Below, in pieces: positions 42,591-54,170 of a stretch of 64,000 nt of DNA (the first letter of the stretch is position 1; every line of letters begins with the position of its first letter). Source of the DNA: Cylindrodendrum hubeiense (taxonomy: Eukaryota; Ascomycota; Sordariomycetes; Hypocreales; Nectriaceae). The translations under genes and the position numbers were made by a program. The stretch lies in contig JAANBB010000110.1 in the NCBI GenBank assembly GCA_014621425.1, forward strand, positions 39,078-103,077. The letters run 5' to 3'. The notes under the pieces are model-generated. The model saw only the letters and a program-made list of their open reading frames with translations. It did not search any database and was not told where the DNA came from.

Positions 42591-43508
42591 ATGGCCTCCC
42601 CGTTCAAGAACATCTTGGTCATTGGAGCCACAGGCTCTATCGGCACATTTGTCCTGAAAGCACTACTTGAAGAGCCCACCTTCACCGTCACTGCCCTGCA
42701 GCGCGCGTCATCCAAGAGCAAGCTCCCTCAAAGCGTCAAGGTCATCACTATTGATGAATCCTACCCCACTGAGGCCCTCGTCTCTGCATTCAATGGTCAA
42801 GATGCCATCATCAACTGCACCTCATTTCTTGCCGTTGATGATACTATCCGCATCATCGATGCCGCTATAGCCGCCAACGTAAGGCGATACGTCGCCTCCG
42901 AATACGGCCTGAACAACAACCACCCTGCGGCACGAGCTCTCACAACCGTCTTTGGACACAAGGGCCATGTTCAAGACTATCTCCGCTCCAAGGAGTCGAC
43001 CGGATTGGAATGGAATGCCGTCGCCACCGGCATGTTTCTCAAGTGGAGTGCGGTGAATGAATTTCTAGGAATGCACATCAAGGAAAAGAAGTTTGTCCTC
43101 TGGGATGAGGGCGAGGGCTGGTTCAGCACGACGACTGAGGAAAACACCGGTCTTGCCATTGTCAACTCTTTGGCAAGCAAATGGGAAGAGACGAAGAACC
43201 GTGTCATTTGGTTGAGCGACTTTGCCATTACTCAAAAGCAGCTCCTCGAGACCCTTGAACGCATTAGCGGCGACAAGTTCACAGTTGAGAAGATCAACAG
43301 CGCCGAGGTGATCAAGGAGAAGCAGGCGGCAGTCGCTTCCGGAGACCCGTATGCCATCTACACCTTGATCGAAGCTGGCTTTGTGGTCGGCAAATACGGC
43401 AGTCATCTAGAAAAGGAGGGCGAGATTATGAACGAGTTGCTGGGTCTGCCAAGAAAGTCCATCGATGAGGTAGTGGGGGCTGCTCTTGAAGCTGTCAAGG
43501 GCCTATAG
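42591..43508 (+). CDS. NmrA-like / isoflavone-reductase-like oxidoreductase
   Basis: A single exon of 305 aa. The N-terminal ILVIGATGSIGTFVLKALLE is the NADP-binding GxxGxxG motif of the NmrA and PCBER/isoflavone reductase group. DAIINCTSFLA and VRRYVASEYGLNNNHP are typical of the family, as is the following lysine region (FGHKGHVQDYL). Members either reduce small aromatic compounds or act as redox-sensing regulators without activity. There is no signal peptide. The context gives no pathway. Confidence 0.87.
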   Translation: MASPFKNILVIGATGSIGTFVLKALLEEPTFTVTALQRASSKSKLPQSVKVITIDESYPTEALVSAFNGQDAIINCTSFLAVDDTIRIIDAAIAANVRRYVASEYGLNNNHPAARALTTVFGHKGHVQDYLRSKESTGLEWNAVATGMFLKWSAVNEFLGMHIKEKKFVLWDEGEGWFSTTTEENTGLAIVNSLASKWEETKNRVIWLSDFAITQKQLLETLERISGDKFTVEKINSAEVIKEKQAAVASGDPYAIYTLIEAGFVVGKYGSHLEKEGEIMNELLGLPRKSIDEVVGAALEAVKGL

Positions 43509-43780
43509 TTTTAGAGTTAAGAGACTTGTGGGTGATTTAAAAGTGAGAAGGTAACAATTTGGATATAATGATATTAGGTGGTCTCTTAAAAGCAAGAAAT
43601 TACCATAATTGATCCCTTTCATTCCTTAATCTTCCCTGTCTAACGGTAATATTGTGACATGTGCTGTGTGAGAACAACTCCATCTAACCTTCCAAACAGA
43701 TCACAATAACTGTATGCAGATCAAGACTTTGGTAAATGACTGAAACGTGGCTACAAATATATGCCAAATCTATGTCAAAT

Positions 43781-46010
43781 CTATATCAAATCTGCTGCCG
43801 CTGACGAGTCAAATATTGGTGGCCCTCCGCTCGGCAATGGGACAGCCGGCTCAAACGTTGACTCCCCAACCAGTGGCTGCTCAATCAGCTCAATCGCTGA
43901 CGGCTCGATTACCGGCTCAACAAATCCTAACGGTTCGTACGGCACCGACGCGTCGAATACCGGCTGTTCCCACTCCAGCGGTTCGTATGCGAACGCCGAC
44001 TGTGCTGGTTGTTCAGATGCTGGTTGATCCGATACAGTTTGGTCCGTTGCGGACGGGTCCGATACCGGTTCATCAGATGTTGGTTGCTCGGACGCTGTTT
44101 CTTCGAATGCCGGTTGCTCGGGCGCTGTTTCTTCGAATACTGGTTGTTCGGGCGCTGTTTCTTCGAATACTGGTTGTTCGGGTGCTGTTTCTTCGAATAC
44201 CGGTTGTTCATATGCTGGTTCCTCATACACTGGTTGCTCGTATGCTGGTTCCTCATATACTGGTTGTTCGTATGCTGGTTGCTCGTATGCCTGCTCTTCA
44301 TATACCGGTTGCTCGTATGCTGGTTCCTCGTATACTGGTTGCTCGTATGCTGGTTGCTCATAGGCTGGTTGTTCGTATGCCTGCTGTTCATATGCCGGTT
44401 GCTCGTATGCTGGTTGTTCGTATGCTGGTTGTTGTTCATAAGCACCACTGTCTCCTCCTCCCTCATCTCCACCACCACCATCTCCAAAGTCGCCGCCGTC
44501 TCCAAGATCTCCAAGGTCTCCCATTTCGCCCACAAGCTCACCACCACCGACCAAAAGAGCAGCTCCGCCTACGAGAAGCCCCATCTTCTTCAGATTGCCC
44601 TTGGTTCCAAACTTGCCCATTTTCTTGCTCGCTGTCTTGTAACCCTGGCTTGTGTACTTGGCTGCTGCCTTCGTTGCAGACATGAATCCCGCCCCTGCCA
44701 TATCTACAGCCGAAGGCTTGCTAACTGCTGCACCAGCAGCCGCACCAGCGGCCATGCCAACGGCCATACCAGCAGCTGGTTTCCCGCCCTGCAAGGCTCT
44801 CTGGTTTGACTGCTGACCCGGGTGGCTCCACGTCGATAAACCCAGTGCCTCGTGAAAATAGAGGGGAACAGACTCTGGTGTTTTTATCTCCTTCCATCCA
44901 GCTGGGAGTGAGATACCCGGTTTCTCCCACACGCTGGTATTTGTGCTACGGTTGAAGTAGTATGCACGACCATCTGGTGCCTTGCTTTCTTCCCAGCCAG
45001 CAGGCAATGCGGAAGCCCCGGGCACAGATGTTGGCTTGATGTGGGTTCTGAGCCCTGTAGCATTGTGCGTATACCATATTCTTCCAGCAGCATTCTTTCG
45101 AATAGCCCAAAGGTGTGCAGGAACGGTCTTATCAGGAGGCTGGATGTGTTGATCTGAGTCGGCTGCAAAGTAAGATTTCTCATGTGGGTGCGAGGTAGCT
45201 GGGATGGATGCAAAGCACGAGGCACAGAAAACGGTTACAGTTTGCGCTGTGCTGCAGATGAGACAAGTATGAGCAGAGACGTTTACCTGGATTCCTATTC
45301 GAGTTGTCAGTATGCTGTTTTGCTTATTTTATTCCAATGCTTACCTTGCTTGCACCAGTTGCATTGCCGTAAGGGTGAACCACCGAGACTCATGGCAACT
45401 GGAGGCTGCCACGCTGGGTTCATCATCGGGCTAGGCGTTGCGATAGTTGTGGCGGGAGTCAAAGGCCCAATGCTACTGTTCATGGTCGCAGGGCTACTAT
45501 GTACTGAGGAAGCTGGGTGTGTACTGCCAGCATAAGTCGCTGCGCTCTGAAGTTGCGGTGTAAAGCTAGGAGATTGTGCTTGCTGTCCAGGCACCGACGT
45601 TGCTGGTGCCGTGGGTCTGCGACGTATTGGCATGTTTGAGACATTCCCGAGTGCAGGCTGCTGGAACGGCTGCTGCGTCTGCTGCATTTGCTGCTGCTGC
45701 TGGGGTCGCTGAATTTGCTGTATTTGCTGCGGCTGCTGCTGGAGATGTTGGGTTTGCTGGTTTTGCTGGAACGGTTGCTGCTGGACAAAGTGGTTCTGCT
45801 GGGCTGGCTGAGTTTGAGGGTTCTGCTGGAACGGCTGCTGCGTCTGCTGGATCTGCTGCTGCTGGGGGTGCTGATTCTGCTGTGCTTGCTGAGGATGCTG
45901 GACCTGCTGTTGTGGACTGTACTGTGGTTGCTGTTGGGGGTGTTGGGCCTGCTGAGGATGTTGGGCCTGACGCTGCTGCTGCTGGACCTGCTGCTGCTGG
46001 GCGTACTGGG

Positions 46011-46044
<34 letters not shown>

Positions 46045-46551
46045 CTGTTGAGTCTGCTGTCCCTGCTGAATCTGTTGCTGCTGTGCTGGCTGGACATGTT
46101 GCTGCTGAGTCTGGTGGACTTGTTGATGCTGGGGATGCTGTGGGCTGGACGCGGCATGGACCGGTGACTGCTGCTGGACAAAATGATTTGGCTGGGTTTG
46201 TTGGTTTTGGGGATACTGAGACTGCTGCTGATGGGCTGCTGCGCTGGGATATACCGGCGCTTGTTGATGGTGCGGCTGCTGGACATATTGGTTCTGCTGG
46301 ATCTGCTGGGACTGCTGGGACTGCTGCGGCTGTTGGGGCTGCTGGGCTTGCTGGGCTTGCTGGTGTTGGTTGTATTGAGCCTGTTGCTGTAGAGGTTGAG
46401 GACTCGGAGCAGCATAGAAATTCTGTTGCGGCATCTGTGAAATGGGTCGAGAATGAGGCGGTTGCTGCCCCGGAGTCATGACAGGGATCGGCTGGTGCAT
46501 TTGGGTCTGCGGCTGCGGCTGCCCCAGCGGCTGTGGCTGCTGATAAGCCAT
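43781..46551 (-). CDS. polyglutamine protein with CxxC zinc-binding motif, WW domains and AYEQP repeats
   Basis: Exons 46551-45345 and 45294-43781 on the minus strand join to 906 aa; splicing at the AG at 45295 keeps the frame open through three further domains. Residues 1 to about 310 are a Gln/Pro/His-rich tract with a run of ten Gln. Three CxxC pairs (397/400, 413/416, 426/429) form a likely zinc site. Three WW-type units follow at 461-490, 499-528 and 532-561 (LPAGWEESKAPDGRAYYF is the best). A Gly/Ala-rich region containing LLVGGAALLVGGG leads to about 20 copies of YEQP/VYEEP pentapeptides and FEETAPEQPV decapeptides, about 697-850. WW domains bind Pro-rich ligands. Low-complexity ends suggest phase separation or scaffolding. 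The function is unknown. Confidence 0.8.
44030..44440 (-). repeat. tandem pentapeptide/decapeptide-coding repeats
   Basis: Fifteen-base units reading on the minus strand as Tyr-Glu-Gln-Pro-Ala, and thirty-base units reading as EETAPEQPVF, are repeated many times. The nucleotide units are nearly identical, so slippage or unequal crossing-over is likely. Confidence 0.85.
45680..46380 (-). repeat. CAG/CAA-rich polyglutamine-coding tract
   Basis: On the plus strand the tract is full of CTG and TTG units, with an uninterrupted run at about 46011-46042. It encodes Gln with scattered Pro, His and Asn in the minus-strand gene. Long ORFs in the other frames are by-products of the repeat. Confidence 0.9.
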
Positions 46552-48007
46552 GGCTCCAGTCGAGACTAACGGCTCGGTGATCTCCTCGCAGAATCCGTGA
46601 AGTCAAGGGGAAGCGGCGGTCGTGCAGATGCTAGGTTTCTCTAGGGAGCCAAGAGAAAGTGTGGAGGAGAGGGGCATGGATCGCTCGGCAAGGCGCACGG
46701 TAAAAGAAGCTTGTTTTAAGAACGTGTCAATCTGGTCACGCCTCCCGGCATATGTACAGAGGCGCAATCACCGCAAAAACTCGTGTTCCGCCGCTGGCTA
46801 GCTTCTCTGGGCTAGCCAGCTGAATGAATGCCCAATTTATGGGCCAGTCAATGCCCGACAAGCCTCCCACAGGTCGTGTTTCTGCAGCCACCTACGCCGC
46901 AGTAGCGCAGTCTCAGGTCCGTGGCGCGCTATTGATTTTAACACGGCTAGCCCAGGCAGACTTGGATCTAGCCGTTTGCGGAGCTGAACCCCCATCTCGA
47001 GGCTGATTCTAGCCTTGTGGCCAATACTATAACAGAGATATAAACATGCATATGCATATATATATATATATCTTCCAAATTTAGACCATATAACATCTCG
47101 AGCTTCATTTGTTAAAGTGAGCGAGTGTCGACTGGCAGCCTATTTAACTCCATGTACTCAATAACACATCGACCCTCAGAACGCCGCCACTCGACGGCAC
47201 CAAATGGGAGCTGATTTATATTGATACCAAGATCTCTGTGCCCCTGACTCCTGATGGTCCTGTCAGCTTCTGATCGTGATCGGATAAAACTCTGGGTCGG
47301 TCCCGATTGTCTGATTCCAAGTGCTATTTCAAGTAATGTTCAGACGATACCAATTATTGGGAGAGTACTGGAATATGTCGATCCATCAAAATCCCACATA
47401 GTCGTGGGGGTGGACGAAAGGTGCACTAAGAGTTTATATCAATCTTCTGGATTAAAAACAAGACATGCATTAGTTTGAAGAAGCCGAGCCCGAATGATTA
47501 AACGTGAACGATCGACCGATGTCATCACACTTAATCGATGCGCTAAGGCTTAGACAAGGGTTTGCTCGGCGGACCCTGGTGATGATCAATGTTGCGTGAT
47601 TCGACAGTATGCGAGTTTATTGCCAAGAGCTAGTCAAAGGATTTAATGGGAAATTACTTGAGGCACAAGTGGCTAAGTAGCAAGGATAATGTCAGACAAA
47701 TGTGGAGATAGACGTCAGCTGCGGGGTGCATCACGCTACGGAGAGAATAAACAACAGTTACAGAGCCGATCAATCCTTCACTGAAACCGTATTCATTGGT
47801 TCATTGGCGAAATTTCTAGGCTGACATATATACCCCTGGTTCTTGGATCTTGATCCCAGCTGTTACCCCGGATGCGCCATCACCTGTCAAAATCTCCTGA
47901 CGACTTTTCCTGATTTTCGCATTTTCCACCATCGCTGACTCCACCTATAAGTCCTCGCCTACTCTCACCACATTCTTTTGTCTCATTTTCCACAACATTA
48001 TGCCAGT
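46552..48007. other. 1.45-kb intergenic region, no gene seen
   Basis: Promoters of the WW protein (minus) and the Kre9-like protein (plus). An AT dinucleotide repeat is at about 47056-47071. No domain-bearing ORF occurs. Confidence 0.45.
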
Positions 48008-48487
48008 ATGATGCTTCTCCAGCTCATTATAGCCCTCGGGCCTACTGTAATGGCCTTCAGCTTTACGGGGCCTGACACCGACTCCAAACTCAACCTATCA
48101 GCCCCAGTCATAATATCGTGGGAAGGCTTCGAGGGGGGGTCAGAGGTATTCGACCTCTGGTGGTATGGCGATTTTGCTGACAACGGTGGCACCTTTGGAC
48201 AGTCCCTTAAGCAAAACCTATCGGGGTCGAGCGGAGAATACTCTTGGGATCCAACGAATATCACTGAAGGGATGGTGGAACAAAATAATAGCCTCTCCAC
48301 CGACAAGGTATTCTACTTCAAGAGCCTTCAGCATGAAAAAAACGACACGAGTGCCACTCTGAGCACGATAAGTGACAAGTTCGCCGTCGAGGGTTATGAC
48401 CGAATGGGGAGCTCGGGGAATTTGCTGAGGCCAGCGGCGACAGTTCTGGCAGCCGGGGTTGCAATATCGGCTGTTTTCTTGCTTTAA
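48008..48487 (+). CDS. small secreted GPI-type protein, Kre9/KNH1-like
   Basis: A single exon of 159 aa, starting at the first in-frame ATG (MMLLQLIIALGPTVMAF); a second ATG follows directly. A signal peptide is followed by a beta-sandwich pattern SAPVIISWEGFEGGSEVFDLWWYGD...SLKQNLSGSSGEYSWDPTN that recalls the Kre9/KNH1 or Ser-Thr-rich GPI protein family (PF10342). Several N-glycosylation sequons are present (NLS, NIT, NNS, NDT). It ends with the hydrophobic tail LLRPAATVLAAGVAISAVFLL, a GPI signal. Such proteins act at the wall; a beta-1,6-glucan role is known only for the yeast members. The match is weak in detail. Confidence 0.7.
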   Translation: MMLLQLIIALGPTVMAFSFTGPDTDSKLNLSAPVIISWEGFEGGSEVFDLWWYGDFADNGGTFGQSLKQNLSGSSGEYSWDPTNITEGMVEQNNSLSTDKVFYFKSLQHEKNDTSATLSTISDKFAVEGYDRMGSSGNLLRPAATVLAAGVAISAVFLL

Positions 48488-48806
48488 GCGGATTCATGGG
48501 ACCGTGAGAGATATTTCGCTGAGTCGTTGCTCTTGGGAGGCCTAGCCTAAGACTCGCTAGAGGTTGGTTCTCAACATCGCTGAGGTCCTTCCTCGTATAT
48601 TACTCTCAGACTGGAGGGCACGGGCAGGGGTTCATGCCCGCCGAGCTCGGTGTAAGACTCTGGTGGATACTTATTGCTTAATTACACTACCGGACAACTT
48701 TGCCCCTGTCATTCCAACCCCGCAGTGTGGCTTCCCATCCCGATCCCTCAACACCAAACACTCTAAACACCGTGTGGAAATAGGCCGTCACAATGGCTCA
48801 TCAGGT
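48488..48806. other. spacer before the first 5S rRNA gene
   Basis: The 3' flank of the Kre9-like gene. No gene seen. Confidence 0.4.
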
Positions 48807-48925
48807 ACATACGACCATAGCTCTTAGAAAATACGGGATCCCGTCCGCTCTCCCCTAGTCAAGCTGAGAAGCGGTGGATTAGTACTCGGGTCGGTGACGA
48901 CCGGGGAATCCCCACTGTTGTATGT
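48807..48925 (+). rRNA. 5S ribosomal RNA, copy 1
   Basis: The 119-nt unit starts ACATACGACCATAGC and ends GTTGTATGT, so the terminal helix (ACATACGAC with GTTGTATGT) pairs. The core GGGATCCCGTCCGCTCTCCC and the internal promoter part GGTCGGTGACGACC match 5S RNA of filamentous ascomycetes. GCTCTTAG pairs with CTGAGAAGC, leaving one bulged A, as expected for helix II. A run of eight T follows directly, a Pol III terminator. It is likely a working gene. Confidence 0.92.
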
Positions 48926-48990
48926 TTTTTTTGCTTCTTACTGAAATTTCTGTTCCTGTGAATTTGATCCCATTCGAAGCCATCACCGGC

Positions 48991-49109
48991 ACATACGACC
49001 ATAGCTCTTAGAAAATACGGGATCCCGTCCGCTCTCCCCTAGTCAAGCTGAGAAGCGGCGAATTAGTACTCGGGTCGGTGACGACCGGGGAATCCTCGCT
49101 GTTGTATGT
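48991..49109 (+). rRNA. 5S ribosomal RNA, copy 2
   Basis: A second 119-nt copy starts 184 bp after the first, in the same direction. It differs from copy 1 at about four positions (GCGGCGAATTAG against GCGGTGGATTAG, and AATCCTCGCTG against AATCCCCACTG). The terminal helix, helix II and internal promoter are intact and a T-run follows. Confidence 0.92.
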
Positions 49110-49720
49110 TTTTTTTGCTTTATATTTTTGTTTCTTACGGCAATCTTCTGCTCCCTGGGCGGTGATCATCTTTTGTGAATCGGATCAGGGCGTTGTGGCG
49201 GATCGTTTGGGGCTGAGAGTGTGGCGCATCAACGTTAGACCAGGGCTTGAATGTGCCTTAATTGAGTGCGATAGGCCATCAACGTCTTCGCCGTATCTTT
49301 TGCATTGCGCCATCTCTTGTTGGATCTTGCAGATTGAGCTTTATATTTAATGACCATGGCTAGGATAACTACCCTGGATACTAGAAACACTGCAACGACT
49401 CATAGCTTATAGTTGAGGCATTCATTTCCCCACAGGCTAACTAGAGCCATCCAAGGTGGAACAGTAACCACGCCTCCAATCAGTCGCACAATCTTATTAT
49501 CACCCCCGATAGGCTCCAATAGGCCCCATCACATTAGTAGTTATCTTTGCAAGCAAGAACTATAAACAGAAAAGCTACAGGCGTAGACACCACCTTGCCA
49601 AGAGTTGCGGCTCTCCCAGTCTCAACTGAACACTGGGTGATCGTTGTGGGTGGAAGACCCGCGATACTCATGGTGAGCCTTGAACAAGGCGGTGGTTTAT
49701 TGTTCACCTCTGCCGCCGGC
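49110..49720. other. spacer between the 5S genes and the OPT transporter
   Basis: The stretch after the second 5S terminator holds no domain-bearing ORF. Its far end is the 3' flank of the transporter gene. Confidence 0.4.
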
Positions 49721-52512
49721 CTACTCAGCTATGGGGCAGAAGTCGTAGTTTCCATTAATGTTATTGCCCCACCAATTTGGGAAAGGGACCGAAGGGCCAC
49801 CGGCGCCGAAAACCGCAAAAGAAAGGATAAAGAGGGCCGAGAGACTGGCACCATCGAAGGCACCCGTGATCAAATACGAATAGTCTTTGAAGAGGCGTGG
49901 TCGGTAGTTTCGGAGGTAGAACTGGACGAAGAATCCAGCAAGGACCTGGCTGAGGAGAACGCAAGTCTGGCTGGCGTTGTATGGGATGTAGCCACAATAT
50001 TGAATCAACTGCGGCATGTTGATTTCCCAGGTCGAGAAGTTTCCGATTTTCGGGACGAACTAAGATCACATCGAGTCAGCCTAGAACAAAGCGATAAAGC
50101 CATCAGATGACTCGAATCAGGATATACTCACACGAACAAAGATACGATGAACGACGACAAGACCGGCGCCAACCGCCAGTCCTACCGGCACCATCTGATA
50201 CCGGCCGCCAATCTTATAAAGTTTAGAGGCCAATGCCCAAGAGGTCGCATTAGTATTGTAAGATTGCAATGTGGCGCCGCTCCAGGAAGAGTTTCCATCG
50301 CCATCAGCAAGCAAAGCCCGGTTATTGCCGACAATGGAGATCATGATAGCATAGTTGATAAAGCCGCCCAGAATGGTGCCGTATATTTGAGTGAGGAACA
50401 TAACACGAGGGGGGATCTTGACTGTATGAATGAGTTAGCTTTTAGTTATGGCATAGAATAGAATAATACTAACGATATTCTCCCATCTTCAGGTCATTGC
50501 ACAAATTGACTGCATTCGAGATGACATTGTGCGACCAAGCGGCGAAGTACATGTTACCAATGGGACGGCCAGGAAGCATTAGGCCTGCCAACATCTTCGA
50601 CAAGTTATTAGTGGCAATGCCGTTACCCCAACGAGAGTAGAGGAGGGTGCTCTATAGGATTATTGTTAGAATTTTGCTCCATAGGCAGCAGTGTGGGGTG
50701 ACTCACGAAGGGTGCGATGATAGTTCCTACTATCAGTGACACAATATATGCCCAGACCGGCAGGGTAATATTTTGAGTAAGCACCACGATGAGGCCGAGG
50801 ACGAAGCTGATGACAAGTACCACAATGTACCACCACCAGGGGGCTTCCTTGTAGTGCTTTGACATGTGGTCGTGATGGGGATCATCAAAGCGACCACTCT
50901 TTGCGCTTTGGTATGCGCGCTTAATATCTCCTCCCCAAAAGAGAATGACGTGGAAAATCAAGGCTCCAATCTAGAAGACGTTCAGTTTGGTAAACTAATA
51001 TGGGGCTGGTATAGAAATCAGCACTTACAGCAGCATTGGCCATGAACAGAGCAAACGCAAACGTTCCGGTCAGTCTGGGCAGTCCGAATTCGGCCAGAGC
51101 GTCTTCGTTGAGCACGCCGCCGCTGAAGACTTCGGCGATGGGGTACGTTGTACCATTGTCCATTCGAAGTCTTGTCGACATGAATGGAAGCTCCTGGGCG
51201 TCCCAGACGTTGTTCCAATAGATGCCTGCCATTGCGATGAAGCAAACTGCGAAACCGATACCCTGATGCAGCTGAAGCTTGAAAGGCAAAGAGGTCTGAA
51301 AGGAGGTGATCTAAATGGGTATCAACATGGTCAGTCCTTGTGCTTCGCTCTCACCAATCAACATTATCTTACATATTGCCAGTCAAATGACAGAGTGAAT
51401 AGTCCCATTCCCTCGTTATTGGTAGCTCCACCAAAGACATTGGTGAGGGTCTGCGCCTTCTTACCAGTAGCTTTCATTGATGCTAGGCACTATCTCTCAC
51501 GTTAATTAACTCGTTCAACATATGGTTCCAGATCGGCGAGGTGATACATACGGGGATTGAGACCGAGTTGAGCCATGGAAATATGTAAGCAGGGAAGAAC
51601 TCGTAGAAAAACATGCCCGTAAAGCAGTACCAGAAGTACCGGAGCGGTTTGGAGTTCTTCACTTCTTGCCAATGCAGACCCTGGAGAACTTTAACTGTGG
51701 GTAGCGTACTCCAGTAGACAGCCTCGACGTGCCAGACGCAGACGGGACGCATGACGCCGCAGATTCCATAACCAAACAACCCAATGGAGACGACAGTTAG
51801 GATGACGGTGGTGGCGCTCAGCGGCAGGTCGTAGAAGAGGTCCTGTGCGGAGAAAACAGTGATGGTAGCCGCGGAGTTCGAAGCCGAAGTAGCAGTGATG
51901 GAGCATATCGCGTGCTCTTTCAGAGTCCATTTCCCAGGGTTGATGAACTTGATGACCGAGATGTACGCAGGAAGCTTGCCATTGCCGCCTTTTTCCCTCC
52001 ACCGAGCTTCGAATTTATCGCCGCGGGGGAGGAAGGTAGCCCATGCGTTGCCCATGAAATAGGCGATCAGGACGATGAAGGTTCCTTGAATGGTGATCGC
52101 GGTGGGTTTAAACTGGATGATGTATGTCAGAAGCCTTGCAATATAGATAAAAGAGCTACATGTTCGCCCTTACCTGATAGATCTGGTACATGACGGCCTG
52201 GAAGCACGAGAGCATGCTGGCCAACACGATACTCCGAAAGGTCAAAGCTGGATCTCCATCATCCCGAAGGGGAAGAAGATGAGCGGCAGCATCAGCACCA
52301 GTGATGATGATGACATCGTCACTGTTAACATCACTGTCGGTTGAAAGCGCAGTGACCTTGGAATCAAGTCCACCCTCTTTGTCGCTTTCAGTTCGTGTAG
52401 CGTGGATGTCGACGGCGCTCTTCTCGTCAAGGACTTCCTGGCTGGGCACCGAGGTGACCTTGTCCTCAACAGGGCCAAGGTCCTCGGCGACAGAAGATAT
52501 TTTTGATGGCAT
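49721..52512 (-). CDS. OPT-family oligopeptide transporter, eight exons
   Basis: Exons on the minus strand are 52512-52174, 52112-51552, 51489-51373, 51310-51029, 50970-50707, 50651-50474, 50421-50132 and 50059-49721, all GT-AG, giving 789 aa. The chosen ATG opens MPSKISSVAEDLG; the frame extends upstream without another ATG. After an acidic cytosolic N-terminus of about 100 aa, membrane segments start at TFRSIVLASMLSCFQAVMYQ. The OPT signature FINPGKWTLKEHA and SFDWQYITSF and LMLPGRPIGNMYF are clear. The family carries small peptides, glutathione or metal chelates with protons at the plasma membrane. There is no sign of truncation. Which clade and substrate cannot be told. Confidence 0.93.
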
Positions 52513-53458
52513 GTCGTATGGCGATCGTCTCTGAAGGGTGGTAGGAAAGCTTCTCAAGCACCAAGCACATCGACAGCTTTCGTGGGCCCACTACAGCGGT
52601 AACGCACCTCTATTTAAGATATCTCAAACATTTGGCAACCGTGCCACGAACCGATCATCGTCTCCATTCTAGACCCATTACGCAGGTGACGCGATAAGGT
52701 AGAAAGATTAGCAAAGGATCTTTTACAATGGTCGCGTACAACAGCCTTCCATCTAGGGCACGTCGAGGCCGTCTAGACCGTGGCAAGATCTGGGTGAGTT
52801 GACCCTGTCTCTACGCGCAGGATCTTTTGTAGGGTTGGGGAGTTGCCTGTTTCAGTCTTTGCGCCTGGGTCCTTTTGTTACAACTAGTCTTGGTATGCCC
52901 GAGGTATCCAGAACGGGGGATTGCGACGACAGTGGATCCCGAGTGGGCCCTTTGTTGTATCTAGATCTGAGGCATCCTGGGGATGGTACTAGCTACGATT
53001 GGTGGTGGGGTTCCTTATTTAAGCGGTGGCCGGTTCATTCGTCGGCGACTACGCGTGTCCGTTGCATTATCTATACGGACCACATATACAAAAGGCCCGG
53101 ACTCCTTCCGCTTTGGCTCTAGCTCGCCGACTTCACCATTATCCTTGCGGTTGACCTCATTTATTTAACCAAAGTTCGCCGCTATCTTGTGCCCAGATAG
53201 GGAGAGACTTTCTCTTATCTAGAAATACAGCGTTTACGAAGTGTGCGTTGGTTCGGAAACACAACCCAACACTGCAACATGCCCATGACTCGGGAGTGGG
53301 TTGTGGGCAAATGCGCCGAGGGACCCTGCATCCATGCCTCAATCGCTAAACGCAACAGCATATGAGAAAGCACAAATGGACTCGTAAACAGATATTCTAC
53401 CTAGGAGACACATCTCTCGGTGGCGCAATAGTATAACTTACAGCCAGAATAGGCGACG
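52513..53458. other. OPT promoter region, no gene seen
   Basis: No recognisable ORF. The transporter promoter is expected near 52513-52800. Confidence 0.4.
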
Positions 53459-53906
53459 CTATGCTTCACAAAATCCCAAGAACTTATGAAGCTTCCATTC
53501 TGCGCATAGTTCAATCACTGAGGTGGATGGTTCCGAATCCGTGAGTGGCACCACTATCGTCCCGAGATTGCAGCGTCGTGATCGGGCAGACATCTCGCTG
53601 CATGGAGTGATCCGGTCTTGCGGCATGCTGAAGTGCATTGCCACCAGGATGATTCCGGGGGTAGTGCAGCATCGGCGTCGGCCCCTGCCCCAACCAAAAT
53701 CCCCATGGAGTCGATGATTTCCCCCAGAAGCAACGACTTGCAGGCAGGTCGTTCCATCGAAAGGGGAGGGTGGTACCTCAACTTCAGTTCTGTTATCAAT
53801 AAGTAACCGAGCGATGTCAAAACGAGCGCCCACGAGAGTAAGCCGCAGGGTCGCGCCACCACGATTTTCGTTGCCCTGTGTTTTGACATCGCCGTCGCCA
53901 TGAAGG
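53459..53906 (-). pseudogene. decayed ankyrin-repeat-like coding fragment
   Basis: On the minus strand, pieces in different frames look like ankyrin repeats: GARFDIARLLIDNRTEVEV, then GILVGAGADADAALPPE, then NALQHAARPDH in another frame. No single frame joins them and I find no splice pattern that would. The most likely reading is a frame-shifted remnant. The evidence is modest. Confidence 0.4.
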
Positions 53907-54170
53907 GTTAGAAGTTTAGGCGATCCTCATTATGAAGCCCACGAGGTAGTGTATGAGAGGTTCGTTAGTGCGCTGCGCTTGTACTGCCGAAAACTTCCGA
54001 GCTCCCCGAAGGTGGACAGACACTCCCTGGGAATGTCTCCAGATCTCTTCCTCTCCAACACCAGTGCCCGGGTCTGGAAAGAGGCGTCTTTCCCTAACAG
54101 AATCCATTTTGGATTAGGGGAGCGCATGGCTTTGGATGTTATTACTCATTTTCAAATCACGATACGATGA

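Noticed and set aside
45576..46481. long Ala/Val/Gly and Leu-rich ORFs on the plus strand (and Ser/Ala-rich ones on the minus strand) in the polyQ region
   Set aside because: A CTG/CAG-type repeat is open in all frames; only the minus-strand Gln frame joins by splicing to CxxC and WW domains.
48807..49109. 5S copies as pseudogenes
   Set aside because: The terminal helix, helix II, the internal promoter and the T-run are intact in both.
49547..50110. 187-codon plus-strand ORF over the OPT 3' exons
   Set aside because: It is antisense to exons 7 and 8 of the OPT transporter, whose splice sites and protein match are clear.
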